This document shows positions 12,001 to 21,417 of a DNA stretch of 64,000 nt, piece after piece; position 1 is the first letter of the stretch, and each line of letters begins with the position of its first letter. Made by a program: the position numbers and the translations under genes. This DNA is from Calycina herbarum (taxonomy: Eukaryota; Ascomycota; Leotiomycetes; Helotiales; Pezizellaceae). Location: positions 124,001 to 188,000 of the forward strand of contig LLEY01000071.1 of the NCBI GenBank assembly GCA_001414485.1, in the 5' to 3' direction. The notes under the pieces are model-generated. The model was given only the letters and a program-made list of their open reading frames with translations. It searched no databases and had not been told where the DNA came from.

Positions 12001-14430
12001 TAAAACTAGGCTATAAGTAGATATTAAGAAGACAGAGTTCTACGTTACTTATATAAAGTACCTTAGTTTTATTATCTCTATAGACGGAATCGAAGTCGAC
12101 CTAGAGAAGATCTTAGTAATCGTTTCCTAGAAATATCCTAATACTATTAAGAGTATCTAGTCCTTCCTAGGTTTTTATAACTTCTACCGACGTTTTATTT
12201 AGGATTATAGACGGATTACTTATCTACTGAACTATCTTATAGGTAAGGAAGTGCTGTTTAAGTTCGACTTAGAATATAAGAAGGCTTTTAACATATTAAA
12301 AGAAGCCTTAGTTACCGCCTCTCTCTTATACCACTTTACAGCCGATTTAGAGACTATAGTTAAGACTAACGCTTCTAACAGAGTAGTTATAGCTATAATA
12401 TTATAACGTATATCCGAAACCGAATTATAGAGACCTGTAGGCTACTTCTCGAAGACGATAAACCCTACTAAGCTAAACTACTAAATCTATAATAAGGAGA
12501 TGTTAGCTATTATACGCTCTTTCGGACAATAGCGAGCGGATCTTGCTCGGACTAGCTCCTGGATCAAGGTCTTTACTGATCATAAGGCTTTAGAGTACTT
12601 TATAACCTCTAAAACCTTAAACTAGCGGTAAGCAAGATAGGCAGAGTTTCTATTAGAGTTCTATTTTATAATTACGTTTCAATCTAGTAAGTAGAACGAG
12701 AAAACGGATACGCTAATACGCCGAGACTAAGACATTAACCCGTAGAACGACTTAAAAGCGTCCGTAAGATAATAAACCTTGCTTACGTCTAATTAGTTAG
12801 ATCTACGTATTACTACTCGATTAGAACCTCCTATAACGTTAGCCCTAGTTACCTTAGAACCCTCGCTTAACCTTGTCGACTAGTTACTTACTACTAACTA
12901 TAACTCTTTGGACTTAGAAGACGACTAAACAAAAGCTACCCGCGAGTACTAAAACTAGATAATAGAGAACGGCTTACTTCTTTAGCAAAAGAGACTTGTA
13001 GTTCCTAATCAAGATACCTTATAGACAGACCTAATCCGTAAAGCTTATATATAAGTATCTACGGCTTACCCTAGACAGACAAAGACGGTAGCTATCCTCG
13101 CCTGTAGATACTAGTAGAAAGGTTTACAGACGTCTATAGAAACCTATATTAGTAACTACGGAGACTGTTAACGTGCTACGGTTCCTCGTAACCGTAAACC
13201 TAGGTTTTTACACCTGTTACTAGTTCTAGAACGTCTCTAACAGCATATTACTATAGACTATAAGTCTTTCCCTACTAATAAATAAGGTTACAATACCTTA
13301 TAGGTAGTTATAGATCGCCTAACTAAGTAATCAGTCTCGATCCCCTGTCTAAAGACAGTTATAGCCCGAGATATAGCTCGAATATATATTACGTAGATCT
13401 ATCGAACCTATAGCTATCTGTAAAGTATTGTTTTAGACCATAGACTATAGTTTGTTTCTTCTTTCTAGTCTAAATTCTATAGAATCCTTAGTATAAAGCT
13501 TAAGCTATCTACTACTTTCTACTTGTAAACTAATAGATAAACCGAAATCATAAACTAATAGATTAATCAACGCCTACAGCCTTTTATTAGTTACTATTAA
13601 GACAACTAGAGCAAACTTGTCTCTATTCTAGACTACGCTTAGCTTACGCTTCTATATAAGAGTCTAGGTAGGCTCTCGCCTTTTAAAGTAATTAACAGAT
13701 ACGTAGCTACTACGTCCTTTAATTAGAACCGTCTAGATAAATCTATAACAGTCTATAAACAGCTTAACCGGACTAATATAGAGGCACTTATATAGAGAAT
13801 ACACGATACTTAGACCGTGGCAAAGAAATTAGTTAGTAAAGCACAAGACCGCTATATAAGGTCTACGAACCGGATTCGAAGAGCAGTAGACTTTAACGTA
13901 GACGACTTTGTTTAAGTATTAACTTGTAATTAGAAGATAGACCGGCTAAGCTATAAGCTAGATAGACAAAACGAGGGTCCGTTCTAGATTATAGCCTGTA
14001 AAGGACACTCTTTCTAGCTCGAACTACTAGACCACTTCTATATATACCCCGTATTCCACCCGTTACTGCTCCGTAAGGCTGTTATAGATCTGTTACCTAG
14101 ATAGGTAAACGAACCACCCCCGCTAATACAGGTTATAGATTAGGAAGAGTAGGAAGTAGAAGAAGTCTTAGCTATAAAAGCAGTTCGTAGAAAGCTCTAA
14201 TACAAGGTTCAATAGTTAGGCTATAACCCTAATCCATAGTAGTATCCGGCCTCGAATTTTAAGTATTACCTATATAAATTACACGATTTTCACCTCGCTA
14301 ATCCAGCCCGCGCTAGTCCGCTAAGGGCTTTATAAAGCTAGATATAAGCGTAGGAAGACGGAATAGACGATTACGATTATCTAACAGACGATTCGGTTAT
14401 AATATAAAGCTTACAGATAAGCTTTTTCTA
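9060..14430 (+). pseudogene. gag-pol of element B, riddled with RIP stops
   Basis: The plus strand, read through stops, gives gag and a zinc knuckle at 10176-10217 (C-x2-Y-x4-H-x4-Y, two Cys changed to Tyr). RT follows around 11560-12200, with AYLNNILIYS at 11918-11947 where AYLDDILIYS is the family motif; both catalytic Asp codons are now Asn. RNase H (near 12260-12740) and integrase (near 13040-13900) follow. A chromodomain-like end lies at about 14145-14300 (VEEVLAIKAVRRKL then YKVQ.LGYNPNP). Chromoviruses use this domain to target integration. The copy is clearly dead. Confidence 0.92.
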
Positions 14431-14443
14431 AAAAGGGGGGTAA

Positions 14444-14675
14444 TATTACAGCGCTGGTCTATAACACGTGATTCTCGGTCCTACACGTGACCGTCAGAGC
14501 CGCAACGCTTAGACGGATTTATAACGAGATTAAAGGCTCTTTACAGTTAGTAGGAATACCCCTTTTTCGTAGAGTGTATATTCCGCATTCCCTCGTTCTT
14601 AGAACTATAGCTTTAAATTCTCGAATATATATATATATACTCTTATACCTTTGCCTTCAGATATAGATCGTGACA
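14444..14675 (+). repeat. 3' LTR of element B
   Basis: 232 bp, preceded by the polypurine tract AAAAAGGGGGG and followed by the ATACC target duplication. It starts TATTACAG (TG lost to RIP) and ends CGTGACA. Confidence 0.93.
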
Positions 14676-14680
14676 ATACC

Positions 14681-15510
14681 TATCTAACACTAGTATTTGA
14701 TATAGACCCTTTACTCGAGTAGTAGTATACTTATCGAAGTGTTTCAGATATTCTAGACCTGTCTTGTTATTTATCTATCTATTACTTATCAGTTTAATAA
14801 CCTAGTTATATAGGAGGCCGCCGTCTATATACTAATTTATAAGATAATTCTTCTCTTAGATAACTAAAAATAGAGAGATATTCTAACCCTCGCTATTAAT
14901 ATAAGCAATTACTATAGCCTATTCTCGATTGCCTAGCTAAACTGCCTTGCCTCTACTACGTCGATCTATACGTGTAACAACTATTATAGAGTAAATCACA
15001 TCTATTATAAAGCCTATTTCGTCGAAGTTATAGAAATTATAATCTAAAACACTGTATTTCGCTCTTATATTTTGTATAAGTCGGAACTACGTGCTAATTA
15101 GGTTAGGATCTTCGTATAAGGCCCTTTAGAAGTCGTAAACGCGATTAAAACGCGTCTTTAACCCTAGTTGTCGTTATATAAATTAATAAGCCTAGAGCTT
15201 ACCGACGTGTTTTCCTCTCTACGACTTGAGGATAAAATTAGCTATATCTTCTACACTAGCTAGCCGAGGTATAAACCCTCTAGAATCTATATTAAGTATA
15301 TTCTAAACAATCACTTCTTCTTCTACCTTAGATAATTTAAGGTTTACTAGTCGACGGTTGGCTAGAGGAAGGTGGCTGTTTATTCTATTATTAAGTATAG
15401 AATAAGGTATTCTGTAGATCTTTGTAGCTTTCTGTCGACTTAGCTTTTTAGATATTCGAATTGCCTTAATAGCTAGAATGACTTTTGATTCTTTAGTAAC
15501 AATAGATATG
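14681..15510 (-). pseudogene. Fot1/pogo transposase, N-terminal half (RIP-mutated)
   Basis: The minus strand from about 15510 reads AIKAIRISKKLSRQKATKIY (helix-turn-helix, CENP-B/psq type), then LANRRLVNLKLSKVEEEVIV, LASVEDIANFILKS, GLKTRFNRVYDF and DYNFYNFDEIGF. The first catalytic Asp is the D of NFDE at about 15021-15023. Then come TRIDRRSRGKAV, GNREWAIVIAYINSEG and GLYQILVLD, which carries the second catalytic Asp next to the B insertion. The order and spacing are those of DDE_1 pogo/Fot1 transposases. Stops stand at Gln/Trp sites. Confidence 0.9.
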
Positions 15511-15559
15511 GTAGAAGGTTAAAAAAACGCGTGTTAAAGTTAGAGGGTAGGATTTCGAG

Positions 15560-15610
15560 AAAATTAATCGAGGTCCTGATATAACCGGGGTCCTGATAAA
15601 CCACGTTATT
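15560..15610. repeat. Right terminal inverted repeat of the Fot1/pogo-like element
   Basis: Reverse complement of 956-1006. It keeps C where the left copy has T (for instance GGTCCTGATA against the TATTAGGACC equivalent), so this end suffered fewer RIP changes. It contains the short direct repeat GGTCCTGATA twice. Confidence 0.85.
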
Positions 15611-17150
15611 TATAGTATTAATAACTTATAAATAAGTTATAAAAAGAATACGAATAAGAGAAATTAAATAAAGAGAGAATATAATTATCTTATAAATATA
15701 AATTATAATAAGAATAGTTTAAATAATAAGATAAAAGAAATAGTTATATAAAGAGAATATATATAAAAAATATTAGATTAGATTAGATTTAAGTATAAGA
15801 ATATACTTATAAGTTATCTAGTAGTAAATAATCTTAAGTTAGTATTACTTAGATTACTAAGAAGAAATACTTCTAAGTTTAAGTATAATCTATTAGCCTC
15901 TTAGAAAAGAATTTGAGAGAACAACTCCTAATTAACCTAGAGAATATCGAACTTTAAATTTGACAATGGACCTATCTGACTTGATCAATTGGGATTCGAA
16001 CCTATCTTGATCTGGCCTTTAGTAGAAATCCCCCCTTAAACAGGTATTTATCGATTTACTATTGTTTTTCACTTGTACGTACATTGAAGTCTACGTCACA
16101 GTAAAAATGGGATTTCGCATTGTTTGAGCCTCCACAGCTATTCAGATAGAGCCTGAACAGCATGGTAACAAGGGAGGCAAGGTATGTTTATGGTAAGTTG
16201 AATTCTAACCTCAAAGCCACGAGAGGTACGCAAGTGTGATATCTCGGTAGCACGTTCTGGATAGTTAAAAGCATTGGATTATTTAAAGGGGTCAGCCTCG
16301 TTTATCGTGACTCTGACCACTTGAATGCAGCCAAAAAGACTCCCAGTAACCAGGTGCCCACCCCTATTTTCCCTGCCATCAGTCACATTCAGACTCCAAA
16401 AGTCGTATCCAAAAAACAATCCAAAAAGATCCAAAAAACTAAAGAGAGAATCTTCGTTCACAGCCAACCTTGCAGCTCCCATCAAATGATGTTCTACCAC
16501 CCGGCTATTAGTACTTGCCGATTGTGAGATAGAAACTCCTGGCCTCTTTTGTGATTGATTGGGTAAGTAAGTGATAGTAGGACACTGTAGCAATCAATAG
16601 TAGGTCCTTGCATTGAAGTAGGGTAGTACCAATCGTTGTGAGTATAGGTCCTTCTATCAGGGGAGGGGGATGGCTTCTTCAAAATAGCTAGTGTATTTTC
16701 GTACCATTTCTCCAACAACTTTCGGAGGTTTATTCCGGACTTTTGCTTGTTGAGTCCCGGTTAGCGTCTGTTTCAGCGTCGCCCTTGCTCTCCTCTCCCC
16801 ATTACCCTAAACCATCTACGACAATTGAAAGTCCCATTTGAAAACTGGGATTTTTCTAGAATATTTGGGTAATGAGTTTGATTTTTCCACCGGGTAAGCC
16901 GATTTGTCACTGGAGTTTATGTCACGACCCACGCACGACCTCGCTTAATTTCCCCCCCTCGACATCAATCACTTTCCCATTTCAACTCTTAGCAACAAAG
17001 GTATAGCTAGTAGTTAAATGCAACAAACTGGTACTAGTTTGAGTAGCAGTCTGCGTACTAGCCGTCTATTAAGAAATAATGTTAGCATAAATTCTCAATC
17101 TTTAACCATAATCCCCTCCTCATCTCACAAACCCACTTGGTCTCAAAACT
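15611..17150. other. AT-rich flank then unique intergenic DNA
   Basis: 15611-15950 is TA-rich with no open frame, like 641-955 on the other side of the nest. From about 15960 composition returns to normal. Short ORFs on both strands between 16279 and 16718 overlap each other and show no recognisable domain or splice structure. I see no supported gene here. Confidence 0.5.
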
Positions 17151-18323
17151 TCAAATAAACCGAAGGGGAAAGATGAACCCCAACAATTGGGGGCAACCAA
17201 CCGTAGTATAGCTCTGCGAATCAATAGGGATAACAATCGTCTGGAAGATCGTCGGAGATGCCGAGGTGATGAGACATGAGCAAGCACCGTAAACCCAGAA
17301 ATCATCGAGCCAGGTTGGGATATCTACTCTTTTCTCGAGCATTGCTGGGGGTGTGGTGGTTGCTGGTGTGGGGGGTGCGAGACAAGCTGACTATTGAGGC
17401 TGTTAATTATCCAGGAATGTTAATGAGGGGAGGGGTTCCGGGTTGAAGAGACTTGGGCTTGAGGGAAGGCGAGAGGAGACGTGAGCGAGAGAAAACTTAC
17501 GGGAAGTAAATCTGGACAAGCACGGTCAAACCACTGCTTAAAATCAGTACAAAGATCCCGATCCCTACAAGCAAGAGAACTAACATGATCAGGTCCAGCA
17601 TCATTGCCCGTCCCCCTCCCAGCAAAGCCCTCCGTTAGTGTCGCATTATACATATCACAACTACTTCCATCGCTCGTACTATCATAAGTAACAAAACTCT
17701 TGCACCTCGTATCATTTAAACATCTCTGTTTACAAGCAGCGCCATTTTCTAATCCGTTTTCATGAGATACCAAGTTATGCTCTAGGAATTGAGAGGTGAA
17801 GGTTCCGGTAATACCGCAAAGGGCGGAGGGAGAGGGTGTAGGACAAAGAATGGTAGAGGTGTGAGAGACGGGATCAGTGGTGGTCGTTCTTGTGGTTGTA
17901 GAAATTGTTGAAGTCTTTGTTACCGGACCGAGGAGAGTCGTGTACGTGTAGACATCTTGGTATGGTTGGAGGAGGGCGGAGCAGAAGGGAAGAGGTGTGA
18001 AGGGCTCCGGTCTGGTTCATAAGTACGAATTGGTGATGTGAATTTGAAGAGGGGTTGGGACTGAACTTACGGGTGTTCCATTACTGAGATTACAGACACT
18101 ACTGCTTCCAAAGTCGTGCAATCTGGATTGAAAATTATCATCTTGTCGGCGAGGAGGGAGATTTGGGAGATTTACAAGGTTCAATGGGCCACCTTGGGAC
18201 TAGAGTAGCTTGAGGCTCGAGTGCTACGACTGGGGCTGCGGTAATGAGGTCTCGGGCATTGTGGGGAATAGCTAGAGAAAGCTTTGCTCCGAGGAGCATG
18301 GGAAAAAGAAGTGAACTTAGCAT
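17151..18323 (-). CDS. Secreted PAN/Apple-like domain protein, four exons
   Basis: Predicted 316 aa in four exons (18176-18323, 18071-18122, 17501-18011, 17151-17390); phases agree at every junction. Introns are 53, 59 and 110 nt, two ending CAG and the last TAG. The start at 18323 gives a signal peptide (MLSSLLFPMLLGAKLSLA). A Thr/Ser-rich linker (STISTTTRTTTTDPVS) leads to a Cys-rich module: CGITGTFTSQF, then CKQRCLNDTRCKSFVTYD and SSCDMYNAT. This spacing is that of PAN/Apple-type domains, which bind protein or carbohydrate. A second Cys-bearing segment (WVYGACSCLITSASPT) follows. The product is probably extracellular or wall-bound; the ligand cannot be read. Similar secreted proteins of unknown role are common in ascomycetes. 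An unspliced version would end at 17420 after exon 3. Confidence 0.72.
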
Positions 18324-20800
18324 GACTGGGATTGGAAAGTGAGCGGAGTGAAATTGACTTTTGAATTTTGAATTGCGGTAATGATCGTCTGGAGGGGAAT
18401 CCATTGGAGGTTTATACTTGCATCTTCCAAGGAAGCTCCAAGTACAAGCTCCAACCATTTCTCACACAAATACCTTGTCTGCACGACACATAGCTTGGCA
18501 ACCAAGCGGCCGCAAAAGGGGGGCACCCGCTTAGCCTGAATCTCCGAATGGATTTCATTGGCTGAGAAAAACTCAACATCGCCATTCAGGCTCCCTCCCG
18601 CTCGGGCTACGACGCTGACCTATCAACCGTGGTAGAAGTGAATGACAAATTGACAGAGATGATGACAATTTCTGTAGGGTAAACATTAAATGGCATGAAT
18701 AGGTAGGTGAATATTCGTATTCCCGAATGTGGGGTAAAGTGAAGTAAGCTTGATAGGTTGATTTGTACGACCTACATCCAATTTAGGAAAGTGGTAGGAT
18801 ATGCAAGTCATTTCTAACGCCGATCTTGAGGCAAGGGAAGAACTCGGAAGAAAAATTGACATTTTCAGGCAGAAGGGGAGAAGAAATATTGCAAAGAAGA
18901 GAGTAATCCACTTGGAAGTTGTCCCAGGATTTGCGCCTGGTTGAGGTGTTCGGATGAAAGCAACCATCAATTCTTTTTCAATCTGACCACACTCATGGTT
19001 TGGCCTGGGAAATGTCGTAATATATCGGATGAAGATTTCCTTCGACGCCTCGGTCTCCGAAATTCTTTCCTCTTATCGTCTCTTTCCGCGTGGTTCTTTG
19101 TGATCGATATTTTTGTTGAAAACGTCCAATGTTTGCAGCGGAGATACCGGGAGGTAAGTGAGGCATTTTGTCTTCGGGACGCAGAACTCAGTCTGCTTGG
19201 TGATGGGTACACATCTCAAAACGGCTCCCATCTTCTCTCCCACCTCAAGTCGGATCTCCCACTCAGCAAGTCCAAAATAAAGAGAGTGTAATTCCGGGGA
19301 CGGAGAGAGAGATTACAACGATGTTTGGGAGCAACAGTCACCAAGACCCAAGTTTCGAAAAACAACTTTGTATTTCATCCCACCATAACTCATCGATCAT
19401 CAATCATCAATCCCATGGCTCATTGCTCGTCCCTTGCATCAAAAAATGATTGTGGCATCTCGCCGCACCCGCCAACCCAGCAACCGAAAAATCACCGACC
19501 GTAATGACACAACATATAAAAGATGTATTTCAAGCACCAAGCCCTGCCAACCTATCACCAACTCTCCAGTTCAAAGCTCGGTATTATTGGATCGCGGGAT
19601 TCGAATTTGGACTCTGGAGGCATTTCGAGTTTATTTTGAGATGGAGGGCAACGTTTGGATGGGCTTTAGTTTGGGCAAGACTGGCGAGTCATGTATTAGC
19701 AGTGTTTCCAACCCAATATATGGACCTCAGATAGATAGATGACATACAGCACCGCATGAGCCGCAGCTCTTCCCTCCGTCACTGGAAGCACCGCATTTTG
19801 GGCAAGCTGATCCGTGCATATTTGCTTCTTGGTTTGTTGTTGGGGTTGAAAGTTTTGATGTCTGTTGGTTTCTATTAGCAAGCAAAACAAGAGTTCAAAT
19901 GGCTCGACTGACTTTGTTCAGTTTGGCTGTTGAAGACGTTGAGTGAGATTGTCAGCAGAATTTGTGAGCAGGTGAGGGGTAGATAAGGAGATGTAATCGA
20001 GTGGGAGAAATTGGTCGAGCTGCAAGTCATCAAGCCCCGCAGCAGCTTGAAGTGGAGTGCAGCCCAAAGAAGAACATTAAACGAGAACGAGAACCAATCT
20101 CCGCTCAGCACGTGGGAAGAGTGGTCTCGTGAACCTTTCATTTCAAGAAGAATATAGAGACCCAAGAATGATTTTACGTTTACCCGTCGAGGTGGGTGTA
20201 CAACTCTGTCATGTACCACTGAGTGCACCGAGTACAGCGCGGAAGAATGGTATTAGTGACGAATGTGGAAGTACAAGAGTGGGGGGAGTGGGACTGCAGT
20301 ACAACTGGAAGGTTAGAAGCAGACACAGTAAAGTAGTTGTTGTAGGTAACCGCGCTTATAGCTGCAGTGAGAATATCAATTTCGTATCAAATCAAGGTAG
20401 AATCACCAACGGTCAACGTAGAAGAAGAACCTTGCTGTAAGTCAAGCCAACCTAGCCCGATCCATACCAGTCCAGTCCAGTCCAGTCCAGTCTAGCATCG
20501 TCCAGTGAAGAAGGAAGAAAGCCCATAGCCATACCTATTCACAGAATACAAATCCGAAGCATACCATCAACGCCGATTGGAAACGAGTCCACGCATAAAA
20601 GCAAAGAATGTTGTACCCCCCATATTTGAAGAAGTGGAAGAATTTTGACGCCGTTCCGGAGATAGCACACTGCCCTTTCGGCCAGAAGACGTAGATATTG
20701 ACGGGCCCACAGGAGCCTTTGTTTTGCTGCTTGTTGTTTGAGAAGGAGTATTTCGTATCGGTGATACTCTTCTAGTGATTTCCGCAGGCCCGTCTATTTG
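18324..20800. other. Intergenic region without a supported gene
   Basis: Overlapping ORFs of 60-117 codons occur on both strands (for instance 18941-19291 plus and 19875-20228 minus). None has a recognisable domain, a convincing start or consistent splice sites. The DNA is of normal composition, not RIP-mutated. It probably holds UTRs and promoters of the flanking genes. Confidence 0.4.
20467..20491. repeat. CCAGT pentamer microsatellite (5 copies)
   Basis: Five perfect tandem copies of CCAGT, then a diverged sixth (CTAG), about 310 bp beyond the stop of the SF3B6 gene. Confidence 0.95.
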
Positions 20801-21417
20801 TTATTCGATGCCGTGCTGTTTCTTGAGCTGCTCTAAATTATCCTTGCGGCCTTCCAAATCCTCTTTCGATCGGACCATCTTGTCTGGTTGGTGGTAAAGG
20901 ACTAGAAGCCGTTAGCGATTGTCGAAAGGAAAAATCCGGGTTGCAAACGTACCAACGAGATAGCGATTCTGGAAGTTGAAGCCGTTCAGCTTATCGCATG
21001 CCTGCTTCGCATCCATTATGTCCTCGAAAACGACATATGATGTGCCTTTGGTGTTGTTGGCGATACCTTGGCGAATTTGGCTGAAGAAGTTAGTCAAGTT
21101 ATCCGAATGGTGTTGGTGTTGGGGTTGATGTTGTCGCATACCGGATGGGACCAAACTTTCCGAAGAGATCAAAGAGCTCCTCTGGAGTGACGTTGTAGCT
21201 GTTGCTGGTTAGCATGGCACCCAATGCGATCGGCCCATCTGCGGGCCACCATAGCTTCGGTGTTGTTGACGTTGACGGACCTTAGATTCTTGACGAACAG
21301 TATTCTGCCAGATGACACAAGTTAGCTTCTGTTTGCCCTCAAGCTTCATGATGCTGGGCCGCGTCGCGTGCGTACGTACCGATTGACCTCGGGTGCAAGT
21401 TTACCGCCTCGACTCAT
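20801..21417 (-). CDS. SF3B6: SF3b complex p14 / SF3B6 RRM protein (U2 snRNP), five exons
   Basis: 115 aa from five exons: 21380-21417, 21281-21304, 21142-21198, 20953-21080 and 20801-20901; all phases agree (348 nt). The protein opens [20 protein letters not shown], the RNP2 strand of the [23 protein letters not shown] follows, then [20 protein letters not shown] (RNP1) and [19 protein letters not shown]. These match human p14 and its fungal orthologues almost word for word. The family protein sits in the SF3b part of U2 snRNP, binds SF3B1 and contacts the branch-site adenosine. Length equals the family norm (about 115-125 aa). Exon 2 is only 24 nt and no single ORF shows the whole gene. Confidence 0.95.

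Larger units (their letters stand above)
1893..14675 (+). mobile_element. Ty3/gypsy LTR retrotransposon B (chromovirus), RIP-inactivated, itself interrupted by element A
   Basis: Two 232-bp LTRs (1893-2124 and 14444-14675) flank gag-pol remnants on the plus strand. The 5-bp target duplication ATACC is perfect (1888-1892 and 14676-14680). A polypurine tract (AAAAAGGGGGG) lies just before the 3' LTR. Element A plus its duplicated CCTCT (2261-9003) sits 131 bp after the 5' LTR; without it B is about 6.04 kb. The order of events is clear from the nesting: Fot1-like first, then B, then A. Confidence 0.95.
956..15610 (-). mobile_element. Fot1/pogo-type (Tc1-mariner superfamily) DNA transposon, RIP-inactivated, split by a nested retrotransposon
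   Basis: The left end (from AATAACGTGGTTTATTAG, about 956) and right end (to CTGATAAACCACGTTATT, about 15610) are inverted repeats of about 50 bp. They differ only by C/T-type changes expected from RIP. On the minus strand both halves encode a pogo/Fot1 DDE transposase. The B retrotransposon (1893-14675) interrupts it at the codon after the second catalytic Asp. Without B and one copy of its target duplication the element is about 1.87 kb, the usual size for Fot1-like elements. A TA target duplication is expected for this family; left flank CTA and right flank TTA are compatible but I could not fix the exact ends. Confidence 0.9.

Noticed and set aside
15990..16005. tRNA B-box match (GGTTCGAATCCC on the minus strand)
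   Set aside because: No A-box at the right distance, no matching T-arm stem (only three pairs) and no acceptor stem.
16279..16718. Three overlapping ORFs of 68-104 codons on both strands
   Set aside because: No domain, no clear start or splice logic, and they overlap each other.
18941..20440. Several ORFs of 80-117 codons in the intergenic region
   Set aside because: They overlap in opposite frames, lack domains and show biased composition; no support as genes.
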